The notes under the pieces: generated by a model
What the model was told of the DNA's origin: nothing
What the model saw: only the letters and a program-made list of their open reading frames with translations
Database searches by the model: none
In this document: piece after piece, positions 48,424 through 56,278 of the stretch
Numbering within the stretch: the first letter of the stretch is position 1
How the letters are laid out: the number at the start of each line of letters is the position of its first letter
Program-made: the position numbers and the translations under genes
Source of the DNA: Pseudomonas triclosanedens
GTDB taxonomy: Bacteria; Pseudomonadota; Gammaproteobacteria; Pseudomonadales; Pseudomonadaceae
DNA length: 64,000 nucleotides
Assembly: GCF_026686735.1 (NCBI RefSeq)
Contig: NZ_CP113432.1
Coordinates: forward strand, 4,205,001-4,269,000
Direction of reading: 5' to 3'

Positions 48424-49335
48424 ATGGACATGCCCTTCCACCCCGGTGAGCTGGAGATCCAGGAGCGGGCTGGAGTGCGCGAACAGGTTGCCGACTTCGG
48501 TGGCCGCGCGATCCGCACGTTCATGCCAGACCAGCACCGCGAGTTCTTCGCGCTGTTGCCGTGGCTGCTGGTCGGCAGCGTCGATGCGGACGGCCAACCC
48601 CAGGCATCGGTGCTCTGGGGCACGCCGGGGTTCGCGCACTCGCCGGAGCGGGATCTGCTGCGCGTCGACGCGCTGGCCGAAGCCGACGACCCACTGCGCG
48701 CCAACCTGCGCGACGGCGCGCAACTGGGGCTGCTCGGCCTCGAACTGCCTACGCGCCGACGCAATCGTCTCAATGGCGTGGTAGAAGGCATGGACGCTGG
48801 AGGCTTTGGCATCCGCGCACGGCAGTCCTTTGGCAATTGCCCGAAGTACATCCAGTCGCGTCACTGGCGATTCAACCCGCGTACGGCCGGCCCGAGCACG
48901 AGCGGCACAGGGGCGGATGTTCGGTGGCTGGAACTGGCGACCCGAAGCGACACGCTGTTCATCGCCAGCCGCTACGCCGGGGAAAACGGTGGTGTCGACA
49001 TCTCCCATCGCGGAGGACCACCTGGGTTCCTGCAACTGGCCGACGGCCAGCTCTGGCTGCCGGACTACTCCGGCAACAACCTATTCAACACTCTTGGCAA
49101 CCTGATGCTGGAACCACGCTGCGCACTGCTGTTCATCGATTTCGCACGTGGCGACCTGCTGCACCTGGAGGCCATCGCGCGTATCCACTGGCCCCGTGAC
49201 GAAACGCCCATCTGGTCGACCGGCGCACAGCGAATGCTAAGTCTGCAGCCGGGCATCTGGCAGTTGCGCCGTTCACGCCTGCCGCTGGAATTCTCCCAAC
49301 TGCAGTACTCGCCATTCCTGCCAAGCATGAATTGA
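48424..49335 (+). CDS. Pyridoxamine 5'-phosphate oxidase-like flavoprotein
   Basis: 303 residues with two split-barrel FMN-binding halves: FALLPWLLVGSVDADGQPQASVLWG (about 40-65) and DTLFIASRYAGENGGVDISHRGGPPGFLQLADGQLWLPDYSGNNLFNTLGNL (about 180-230). The middle segment SFGNCPKYIQSRHW is conserved in this subfamily, often found next to GSTs and flavohaemoprotein-type reductases. The reaction is unknown; an FMN-dependent reductase of xenobiotics is plausible. Same operon as the GST. Confidence 0.85.
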   Translation: MDMPFHPGELEIQERAGVREQVADFGGRAIRTFMPDQHREFFALLPWLLVGSVDADGQPQASVLWGTPGFAHSPERDLLRVDALAEADDPLRANLRDGAQLGLLGLELPTRRRNRLNGVVEGMDAGGFGIRARQSFGNCPKYIQSRHWRFNPRTAGPSTSGTGADVRWLELATRSDTLFIASRYAGENGGVDISHRGGPPGFLQLADGQLWLPDYSGNNLFNTLGNLMLEPRCALLFIDFARGDLLHLEAIARIHWPRDETPIWSTGAQRMLSLQPGIWQLRRSRLPLEFSQLQYSPFLPSMN

Positions 49336-49468
49336 TAAGGCATCTCCGCTGCTTGCAGGGGTAGTCTCGCGCATAAGTGCCGGGGCAGAGCATTGTTTCA
49401 GCTACCAATCCTTCCTCGATCGAAGCGCATAAACCAACGGGCAGTTCAATAGCCAGCTTACGAATCAA

Positions 49469-49513
49469 CTACTAATGTCTAAGAGTCGTAAATATTCGGT
49501 AATGATTTAGTAG
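49469..49513. repeat. Inverted repeat in the opdQ-like upstream region
   Basis: CTACTAA (49469-49475) and TTAGTAG (49507-49513), 31 nt apart, inside an AT-rich stretch upstream of the porin gene. Possible regulator half-sites; no known consensus recognised. Confidence 0.4.
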
Positions 49514-49583
49514 ATAGGCTGTAACAGTTCGACATGCCGGCTCAATCCGGCATCACCGACCTGCCCCAAGCGCTCGAGGAGAC

Positions 49584-49591
49584 AATAACAA
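49584..49591 (+). promoter_or_regulatory. Hfq/Crc-type A-rich motif at the porin start codon
   Basis: AATAACAA matches AANAANAA and overlaps the first base of the ATG at 49591, behind the AGGAG ribosome site. Confidence 0.45.
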
Positions 49592-50862
49592 TGAGCAACA
49601 CCCCGATCGCCCGTGCCGTGGCCTTGGCCGCGCTGGGTACCAGTGTTACCGTTCCGACCATTGCCCAAGCTGACTTCATCAAGGACAGCAAAGCCAGCGT
49701 TGAACTGCGCAACTTCTATTTCAACCGCGACTTCCGCCAGGATTCCCCTGCCCCGGCCCAGAACAAGGCCGAGGAATGGGCTCAAGGCTTCATCCTCAAG
49801 TACGAATCCGGCTTCACCGACGGCACCATCGGCTTCGGTGTCGACGCGCTCGGCACCCTGGGCCTGAAGCTCGACTCGTCGCCAGACCGCAGCGGTACAG
49901 GCCTGCTGCAGCGCTCCAGCAGCGACAAGCGCGCCGAGGACAGCTATGGCGACCTCGGCGTCACCGCCAAGCTGCGCGCTTCCAAGAGCACCCTGAAGGC
50001 CGGCACCCTGCTGCCGAAGATGCCGGTCGTACAGTACAACGACACCCGCCTGCTGCCGCAGACCTTCAGCGGCGCGGCGCTGAACTCGATGGAGATCGAT
50101 GGCCTGACCGTCGACGCCGGCCGCCTCTACCAGGTGAACCAGCGCGACTCCTCGGACTACGAGGACATGACCATCACCAGCGGCGCCAAGCGCAACATCA
50201 AGCTCGGCGATACCACCAAGACCAACGAATTCCTGTTCGGCGGCCTGACCTACAAGTGGACCGACTCGCTCAGCACCAGCTACCACTACGGCGGCCTGGA
50301 CAACATCTACAAGCAGCACTATCTCGGCCTGGTGCACGTGCTGCCGATCGCCGACAAGCAGTCGCTGAAGTCCGACATCCGCTGGGCCAAATCCAATGAC
50401 GATGGCGGCAGCAACGTCGACAACAAAGCGTTCAACGCCATGTTCACCTACGCCCTGGGCTACCACGCCTTCGGCCTGGGTTACCAGAAGATGAGCGGCG
50501 ACACCGGCTTCGCCTACATCAACGGTACCGACCCCTACCTGGTGAACTACGTCCAGATCGGCGACTTCGCCATGAAGGACGAGAAATCCTGGCAGGCGCG
50601 CTACGACTACAACTTCGCTGGCCTCGGCATCCCCGGCCTGACCTTCATGACCCGCTACGTGAACGGCGACAACATCGACCTGCTCACCAGCGACAAGGAA
50701 GGCAAGGAGTGGGAGCGCGACACCGACATCGCTTATGTCTTCCAGGACGGCCCGCTGAAGAACCTGGGCGTGAAGTGGCGTAACGCAACCATGCGCACCA
50801 ACTACACCAACGATTATGACGAGAACCGTCTGATCGTCAGCTATACCATGCCGCTCTGGTAA
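49591..50862 (+). CDS. opdQ: OprD-family outer-membrane porin (OpdQ-like)
   Basis: 423 residues: signal peptide (RAVALAALGTSVTVPTIAQA) and an 18-stranded OprD-type barrel with typical segments FIKDSKASVELRNFYFNRDFR, EEWAQGFILKYESGFTDGTIGFGVDALG, and a terminal aromatic (SYTMPLW). It imports small substrates across the outer membrane. Position after the GST cluster matches OpdQ (PA3038) as I recall, which responds to oxygen, osmolarity and nitrate in P. aeruginosa. AGGAG lies upstream of the ATG. Confidence 0.88.
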   Translation: MSNTPIARAVALAALGTSVTVPTIAQADFIKDSKASVELRNFYFNRDFRQDSPAPAQNKAEEWAQGFILKYESGFTDGTIGFGVDALGTLGLKLDSSPDRSGTGLLQRSSSDKRAEDSYGDLGVTAKLRASKSTLKAGTLLPKMPVVQYNDTRLLPQTFSGAALNSMEIDGLTVDAGRLYQVNQRDSSDYEDMTITSGAKRNIKLGDTTKTNEFLFGGLTYKWTDSLSTSYHYGGLDNIYKQHYLGLVHVLPIADKQSLKSDIRWAKSNDDGGSNVDNKAFNAMFTYALGYHAFGLGYQKMSGDTGFAYINGTDPYLVNYVQIGDFAMKDEKSWQARYDYNFAGLGIPGLTFMTRYVNGDNIDLLTSDKEGKEWERDTDIAYVFQDGPLKNLGVKWRNATMRTNYTNDYDENRLIVSYTMPLW

Positions 50863-50880
50863 CCGATCAACGCAATGAAG

Positions 50881-50908
50881 AAGCCCGGCATGTGCCGGGC
50901 TTTTTTCT
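50881..50908. terminator. Terminator shared by the porin and amt genes
   Basis: AAGCCCGGCA, 2-nt loop, TGCCGGGCTTTTTT between the convergent genes. Strong in the plus direction and possibly active in both. Confidence 0.88.
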
Positions 50909-50920
50909 GCCCGGACGAAC

Positions 50921-52129
50921 TCAGTCGTGGCTCATCGCGCCAATCTTGTGGATCGACAGATCGGCGCCGTAGTACTCCTGCTCCTGGGTCAGGCGAATAC
51001 CGACCGCCGCCTTGATCGCCCCGTAGACCAGCAGGCCGCCAGCGAACGCCAGCACAACACCGAGCAACGTGCCGATCGCCTGGCTGGCGAGGCTCACGCC
51101 ACCAATGCCGCCCATCGCCTGCTGGCCGAATATTCCGCAAGCGATACCACCCCAGGCGCCACAAAGGCCATGCAGCGGCCACACGCCGAGGACATCGTCG
51201 ATCTTCCAGCGCACCTGAGTAGCGGTAAACGCCCAGACGAACAGAGCCCCGGCAACCATCCCAGTCACCAGCGCACCGATCGGGTGCATCAGGTCGGATC
51301 CGGCGCAAATCGCCACCAGCCCCGCCAGCGGGCCGTTGTGCAGGAAACCTGGGTCATTGCGCCCCACCAGCAGCGCGGCCACGGTACCGCCGACCATCGC
51401 CAGCAGCGAATTCACCGCCACCAGCCCGCTGGCGCCTGCCAGCGTTTGCGCACTCATTACGTTGAAGCCGAACCAGCCGACGATTAGCGTCCAGGAACCG
51501 GCTGCCAGGAACGGAATGTTGGAGGGCGCGAAGGCCACCAGGCGCCCGTCGCGATAGCGCCCATTGCGGCGCCCCAGCAGCAACACCGCCGCCAGCGCCA
51601 GCCAACCACCGAAGGCATGCACCACGACGGAGCCGGCAAAATCATGGAAGGTTGCACCGAACTGGGCCTTCAGCCAGTCCTGGAAGCCGAAGTTGGCGTT
51701 CCACACCAAGCCTTCGAAGAACGGATAGACGAAAGCCACAATCAGAGCCGTGGCGCACAGTTGCGGGCCGAACCTGGCGCGCTCGGCAATACCGCCGGAG
51801 ATGATCGCGGGAATGGCCGCGGCGAACGTCAGCAGGAAGAAGAACTTCACCAGTGCATAGCCGTTCTCGGTCGCCAGGTCCGCAGCCGGCTGCAGGAAGT
51901 TCACGCCATAGGCGATCCAGTAGCCGACGAAGAAGTAGGCCAGGGCCGAGATAGCGAAGTCCGAAAGAATCTTCGACAGCGCATTGACCTGGTTCTTCAG
52001 GCGAACCGTGCCGACCTCCAGGAATGCGAAGCCGGCGTGCATGGCCAGAACCATGACAGCGCCCATCAGGATGAACAGCGTATTGGAGCCGTGGACCAAG
52101 GTATCCACGGCGCTATTGAGGTTTTCCAT
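50921..52129 (-). CDS. amt: Ammonium transporter, Amt family
   Basis: 402 residues with 11 membrane helices. Amt motifs are LFILMGAVMVLAMHAGFAFLEVG, DFAISALAYFFVGYWIAYG, HDFAGSVVVHAFGGWLALAAVLLLGRR (pore His) and HPIGALVTG, with a short C-terminus EYYGADLSIHKIGA. It conducts ammonium across the inner membrane. No glnK is adjacent and I found no convincing sigma54 site upstream, so nitrogen control is not evident. The start MENLNSAVDTL at 52129 fits the family; the frame open to 52417 is discarded. Confidence 0.92.
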   Translation of the reverse strand: MENLNSAVDTLVHGSNTLFILMGAVMVLAMHAGFAFLEVGTVRLKNQVNALSKILSDFAISALAYFFVGYWIAYGVNFLQPAADLATENGYALVKFFFLLTFAAAIPAIISGGIAERARFGPQLCATALIVAFVYPFFEGLVWNANFGFQDWLKAQFGATFHDFAGSVVVHAFGGWLALAAVLLLGRRNGRYRDGRLVAFAPSNIPFLAAGSWTLIVGWFGFNVMSAQTLAGASGLVAVNSLLAMVGGTVAALLVGRNDPGFLHNGPLAGLVAICAGSDLMHPIGALVTGMVAGALFVWAFTATQVRWKIDDVLGVWPLHGLCGAWGGIACGIFGQQAMGGIGGVSLASQAIGTLLGVVLAFAGGLLVYGAIKAAVGIRLTQEQEYYGADLSIHKIGAMSHD

Positions 52130-52533
52130 CGCTACAGGCAGCCCCGAACGTCGAATGAGAAGCACCAAAAAGGCTCGCACGCCCCGGCATTCGCACCACT
52201 CTGAAGCGGCGATGCACCACGCGAGGGCCATACCCCGAACCAGATTCGCCCACAGGCGAGCGGAACGGTTCGAAGTCCTTCCATGCTTCTTTTGGTTTTT
52301 CAGTGAGTTGAGCGGATTTCTCCGGTGTTTCTCCAACCTGGAAGCGCCCTGCCATAGGGCATCTCGCTCTCCATGCGCACCAGCGAAATGCAAGCGGCAT
52401 ACCAGCCGCTTTGGCAATCCGCGACTAGGCTTTAGCCCGCGCCTTTGCCATCGCCAGGGCGAAACTTATGAGAAACTTCCTAGGCCAATGGGGCTCGAAC
52501 TCTAGGAACCTCAACCCGATCAAGGAGCATCAC
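52130..52533. other. 404-bp intergenic region between amt and the DUF883 operon
   Basis: Divergent promoters must lie here. The AlgU-like promoter of the DUF883 gene (52472-52499) is the only recognisable element, with an extra GAAACTT 11 nt upstream of it (52461-52467). No supported ORF. Confidence 0.6.
52472..52499 (+). promoter_or_regulatory. Predicted AlgU (sigma22) promoter of the DUF883 operon
   Basis: GAAACTT, 16-nt spacer, TCGAA. It predicts a start near 52506 and a leader of about 28 nt ahead of the ATG at 52534, with AAGGAG in place. Confidence 0.6.
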
Positions 52534-52851
52534 ATGCCTCGCAAGACCGCAGTGAACGCCGCCAAGGATGAACTCCTGGCCGAATTCCAGGCTCTCGTCA
52601 GCGATACCGAGAAACTCCTGCAAAGCTCCGCCGACCTGGCTGGCGCCGAAGCCGACGAGATGCGCGAACAGATCCACTCCAGCCTCAAGCGTGCCCGCGA
52701 AGCGATCTACTCGACCAAGGACGCCCTGCGCGACCAGAGCAAGGCCGCAGTAGACGCCACCGAGGACTACGTGGGCGATCACCCCTGGCAAGCCGTCGGC
52801 ATCGCCGCCGGCATCGGCTTCCTGCTGGGCCTGCTGGTGAGTCGGCGCTGA
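52534..52851 (+). CDS. ElaB/YqjD-like DUF883 membrane-anchored protein
   Basis: 105 residues: long charged helix (AKDELLAEFQALVSDTEKLLQSSADLAGAEADEMREQIHSSLKRAREAIYSTKD) and a C-terminal membrane anchor with the family motif DHPWQAVGIAAGIGFLLGLLVSRR. E. coli relatives bind ribosomes at the inner membrane in stationary phase and under stress. AAGGAG is 6 nt before the ATG. First gene of a three-gene operon (YqjD-YqjE-YqjK-like). Confidence 0.9.
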   Translation: MPRKTAVNAAKDELLAEFQALVSDTEKLLQSSADLAGAEADEMREQIHSSLKRAREAIYSTKDALRDQSKAAVDATEDYVGDHPWQAVGIAAGIGFLLGLLVSRR

Positions 52852-52854
52852 TCG

Positions 52855-53238
52855 ATGAGCGACGGAATGGACGCCGACAAGGCCAACTCTCCCTCCATGC
52901 GGCGCCTGGGCGCCGCCTTCCTCGGGTTGCTGCACGGGCATGTCGAACTGTTCGGCATCGAGTTGCAGGAACAGAAATCGCGCACGCTGCAGATCCTGCT
53001 GCTGGCGGGGCTTGCGCTGGTGTTCGCGCTACTGTTGCTGATCGGCCTGTCGGTGTTGGTCCTGCTGCTGTTCTGGGACAGCCATCGGCTATCGGCAGCC
53101 ATTGGACTGTGCCTGTTCTACGTTGCCGGCAGCGCGTTCTGCGCGTGGCGCCTGTACCTGCTGACCAGCGATGAAGGCTCGCCCTTCAGCGCGACGCTCG
53201 ACGAACTGGCACGTGACCGGGAGCGACTGCTGCCATGA
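52855..53238 (+). CDS. YqjE-like (phage holin superfamily III) membrane protein
   Basis: 127 residues, N-terminal amphipathic part (MRRLGAAFLGLLHGHVELFGIELQEQKSRTLQ), then two membrane helices (ILLLAGLALVFALLLLIGLSVLVLLLF and SAAIGLCLFYVAGSAFCAWRLYLL) and a charged tail. The family is called phage holin III/DUF1469, but in this operon it is a cellular envelope-stress gene, not a prophage gene. It begins 3 nt after the previous stop; its own stop overlaps the next ATG. Confidence 0.88.
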   Translation: MSDGMDADKANSPSMRRLGAAFLGLLHGHVELFGIELQEQKSRTLQILLLAGLALVFALLLLIGLSVLVLLLFWDSHRLSAAIGLCLFYVAGSAFCAWRLYLLTSDEGSPFSATLDELARDRERLLP

Positions 53239-53582
53239 GTGAACTGCCGGAACCTTCACGCAACCTGTCGCGGGCTGAACTGCGCAAGGCCATCGTGCGT
53301 CTGCGTCTGGAAATGCAGCGCCAGCAACTCAAGCGGGAAAGCGAGCTTCTCCTGCAACCATTGAGGCAGGCACGCAGCCTGGGCCAGAGCTTCAGCCAGG
53401 GCCTGCGCGGCAGCACGCCATTGTGGGCGGGAGCCGGCAGTGCCGCCGCATTGGCAATGCTCTTCGGCCGCAAGCGGCGCTGGATACGCCTGCTGCGCCT
53501 GGGCCTAGCGCTCGCCCCATTGCTGCTGCATCTGCGCAAGCCACGCAACAAGACGCCACCGCCGCCTTCGCCGCACCTCTGA
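53235..53582 (+). CDS. YqjK-like small protein, third gene of the operon
   Basis: 115 residues: N-terminal basic coiled helix (LSRAELRKAIVRLRLEMQRQQLKRESELLLQPLRQARSLG), a short hydrophobic segment (GAGSAAALAMLF), basic KRRWIRLLRLGLALAPLLLHL and a Pro-rich end. It probably associates with the inner membrane. Function unknown. The ATG overlaps the preceding stop (ATGA), so translation is coupled. Confidence 0.8.
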   Translation: MSELPEPSRNLSRAELRKAIVRLRLEMQRQQLKRESELLLQPLRQARSLGQSFSQGLRGSTPLWAGAGSAAALAMLFGRKRRWIRLLRLGLALAPLLLHLRKPRNKTPPPPSPHL

Positions 53583-53659
53583 GTCCTGGCCACATTCTTG
53601 CAGCGTGACAGCCATCCGCGCCCAAGGCGCCCACTGCCACGCTACCAAGGATGTGCCCC

Positions 53660-54826
53660 GTGACCGACGGACAACCGATCGCCTGCTTCCAGCCCTTCAT
53701 CGACACCGCGACTGGCCTGATCGCCGGCGTCGAGGCCCTGGGGCGCCTGCGGCAGGCAGACGGCGAGCTGCGCTCGGTCGGACCGCTGTTCTTCAATCCG
53801 AAAGTCCGCCTCTCCGAGCTGCGCAGACTCGATCGACAGATTCGCGATGCGGCGCTGGCGCGTATCCACGAAGCGCCGCCGGAATGGTTCCTCAGCCTGA
53901 ACATCTCTCCGCGCTGGATCAGCCGCCTGCGCCCCAACCAACCGCTGCCGAGCCTCAAGCAATTGCAACGGCAAGGCGTACCGCCCAAGCGGGTCGTCTT
54001 CGAAATCACCGAATTGGGTGGCGCACAACAACGCCTGCCGGACGTCGTGGCGCGCTATCGCGAAGCTGGCGCACGCATTGCCATTGATGACTTTGGCGCC
54101 GGCTATTCGCAGCTCGATCGCGTGCTGGCCCTGCAACCGGACATCCTCAAGCTGGACATGCGCCTGTTCCAGGAAGCGGCCCGTGGCGGACCCAGCGGCG
54201 AGGTGGTGAAGGCCCTGGCACAAATGGCAGAAAAGACCGGTTGCTGGATCATTGCCGAGGGTGTGGAAACCAATGCGGAGATGGATTTCGCCCTCGAATG
54301 CGGAGCGCGCTACGTGCAGGGCTACCTGTTCGCCAAACCCTCGCTGGAGTTCCCCGCCAGCGATGCATTCCGCGATGCCTTTGCGCAGCGCCGCGACCAC
54401 TACGTCAAACGCAAGCTGCAGGAACGCGCCGATCTCATTCAACTGCGCCAGCAGTTGTCAGAACTGATGAGCATGCTTCGTCCCTGGGCGGAGGGAGGGG
54501 CGATTCTCAACAGCTTGCCATCGGCGCCGGAATCGTTCACTCGACTTCTGCGCATCTACCAGTGCGATCGCCACGGAACCCAGACATCCCCAAACCTGGA
54601 GTGGAACGGCCTGTTCTGGAAGGAAGACCGCCGTTACCTGGGCCACAACTGGTCGTGGCGACCATATTTCTACCAACTGCTCGCCGAGGGCTGGGAGGAG
54701 CGTCGGCTGACGCTCTCCAACACCTATCGCGACGCCACCACCAACCAGTACTGCATGACCGCCGGGCAATTCATCGACCAGGGGCGTCGGCTTCTGCTGA
54801 TCGATATCGACGCAGAAGGCCTGTAG
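53660..54826 (+). CDS. EAL-domain c-di-GMP phosphodiesterase with C-terminal YkuI-like sensor domain
   Basis: 388 residues from a GTG with AAGGA upstream (an ATG at 53651 is possible). The EAL domain keeps the catalytic set: EAL at 25-27, Asn in NISP (81), Glu in EITE, DDFGAGYS with Asp143/144, Lys164, EGVET and QGYLF. It should therefore hydrolyse c-di-GMP to pGpG. The C-terminal 140 residues (FTRLLRIYQCDRHGTQTSPNLEWNG ... WSWRPYFYQLL ... NTYRDATTNQYCMTAG) form a PAS/Cache-like domain as in YkuI. No membrane helix, so both parts are cytoplasmic. Confidence 0.88.
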   Translation: MTDGQPIACFQPFIDTATGLIAGVEALGRLRQADGELRSVGPLFFNPKVRLSELRRLDRQIRDAALARIHEAPPEWFLSLNISPRWISRLRPNQPLPSLKQLQRQGVPPKRVVFEITELGGAQQRLPDVVARYREAGARIAIDDFGAGYSQLDRVLALQPDILKLDMRLFQEAARGGPSGEVVKALAQMAEKTGCWIIAEGVETNAEMDFALECGARYVQGYLFAKPSLEFPASDAFRDAFAQRRDHYVKRKLQERADLIQLRQQLSELMSMLRPWAEGGAILNSLPSAPESFTRLLRIYQCDRHGTQTSPNLEWNGLFWKEDRRYLGHNWSWRPYFYQLLAEGWEERRLTLSNTYRDATTNQYCMTAGQFIDQGRRLLLIDIDAEGL

Positions 54827-54937
54827 AAGCGGGGCGGGCTCCAACCTATCTCGCATGTGGCCCAGGCAACTGCCGATTGAGATTGCCGCATCGAAAGGCT
54901 AGCGTTGTCTGAACATGAGCCGATGGCTAGAGAGCGA

Positions 54938-56269
54938 ATGGACTGGCACACCCTGCTCCCCCGCGAGCGCCTTGGAAAATCAGTGCACAGCAACGCCGAA
55001 CTCGGGCGTAGTGCCTTCCACAAAGATCATGACCGAATCATTTTCTCCGGAGCGTTCCGGCGCCTGGGCCGCAAGACTCAAGTGCACCCGGTCTCCAGTA
55101 ACGACCACATTCACACGCGCCTGACACACTCTCTGGAAGTGGGCTGCGTCGGCAGGTCGCTGGGCATGCGCGTCGGGGAGATACTTCGCAGCCAGCTTCC
55201 GGAGTGGTGCGACCCGGCCGACCTGGGCGTGATCGTGCAGTCAGCCTGCCTGGCCCACGACATCGGCAACCCACCGTTCGGCCATTCGGGGGAGGACGCC
55301 ATTCGACACTGGTTCCAGCAGGCTGCATCGCGGGGCTGGCTGGATGCCATGAGCGACGACGAGCGCTCGGATTTCCTGCACTTCGAAGGCAATGCGCAAG
55401 GGTTCCGAGTGTTGACTCAGTTGGAGTACCACCAGTTCGACGGCGGAACTCGGTTGACCTACGCAACCCTGGGCACCTACCTCAAGTACCCGTGGACGGC
55501 ACGGCATGCCGACTCCCTGGGCTACAAGAAACACAAGTTCGGCTGTTATCGCAGCGAACTGCCGCTACTTGAGCAGATAGCCCAGAAGCTGGAAATGCCA
55601 CAGATCGAACAGGAGCGTTGGGCTCGTCACCCGCTGGTCTACCTGATGGAGGCAGCCGACGATATCTGCTACGGCCTGATCGACCTCGAGGACGGCCTGG
55701 AAATGGAGCTGCTCGACTACGCCGAGGTCGAAGCTCTGCTTCTGGACCTGGTCGGCGATGACCTTCCGGAAACCTATCGCCAGCTAGGCCCGCTCGACTC
55801 TCGGCGGCGTAAGCTGGCGATCCTGCGCGGCAAAGCGATCGAGCACCTGACCAACGCAGCCGCCCGCGCCTTCGTGGAACAGGAGCCAGCGCTGCTGGCC
55901 GGGCAACTGACGGGCGATCTCGTGGAGCACATGCACGGACCTGCCAAGCGCTGTGTGCAAAGAGCCAAAGCGATGGCACGAGAGAAGATATTTCAGGACA
56001 AGCGCAAGACCCTTCACGAGATAGGTGCCTACACTACGCTGGAAATCCTGCTGAACTCTTTCTGTGGTGCTGCTCTGGAGCAACACGGAGGACGGATACC
56101 ATCGTTCAAGCACCAACGCATCCTCGACCTGCTCGGGCAGAACGCCCCCGACCCAGGCTGGCCGTTGTATCGCTCCTTCCTGCGAGTCATCGACTTCATC
56201 GCCGGTATGACCGACAGCTACGCCACGGAAATGGCCCGCGAGATGACGGGGCGCTCAAGCCCTGTATGA
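54938..56269 (+). CDS. dgt: dGTP triphosphohydrolase-like protein
   Basis: 443 residues of the HD superfamily. Metal motif: [32 protein letters not shown], then [19 protein letters not shown] (HD pair) and [21 protein letters not shown]. It hydrolyses dGTP (or other dNTPs) to the nucleoside and triphosphate. The start [14 protein letters not shown] at 54938 gives the family length; earlier in-frame starts (TTG 54905, ATG 54923) add unconserved residues. Its stop lies 3 nt from the convergent rocS2 stop. Confidence 0.9.
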   Translation: MDWHTLLPRERLGKSVHSNAELGRSAFHKDHDRIIFSGAFRRLGRKTQVHPVSSNDHIHTRLTHSLEVGCVGRSLGMRVGEILRSQLPEWCDPADLGVIVQSACLAHDIGNPPFGHSGEDAIRHWFQQAASRGWLDAMSDDERSDFLHFEGNAQGFRVLTQLEYHQFDGGTRLTYATLGTYLKYPWTARHADSLGYKKHKFGCYRSELPLLEQIAQKLEMPQIEQERWARHPLVYLMEAADDICYGLIDLEDGLEMELLDYAEVEALLLDLVGDDLPETYRQLGPLDSRRRKLAILRGKAIEHLTNAAARAFVEQEPALLAGQLTGDLVEHMHGPAKRCVQRAKAMAREKIFQDKRKTLHEIGAYTTLEILLNSFCGAALEQHGGRIPSFKHQRILDLLGQNAPDPGWPLYRSFLRVIDFIAGMTDSYATEMAREMTGRSSPV

Positions 56270-56278
56270 GTCTCATAC
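56264..56278. repeat. 15-bp palindrome containing both convergent stop codons
   Basis: GTATGAG-T-CTCATAC, perfect. It holds the dgt TGA on the plus strand and the rocS2 TGA on the minus strand. Confidence 0.7.

Noticed and set aside
52130..52350. Sigma54 (-24/-12) promoter upstream of amt
   Set aside because: The closest match (TGGCCC...GTGC on the minus strand) has GG and GC 14 nt apart instead of 12, so it does not fit.
52855..53238. Prophage gene suggested by the holin-like domain
   Set aside because: The gene sits in a DUF883-YqjE-YqjK operon with a stress-type promoter; no other phage genes nearby.
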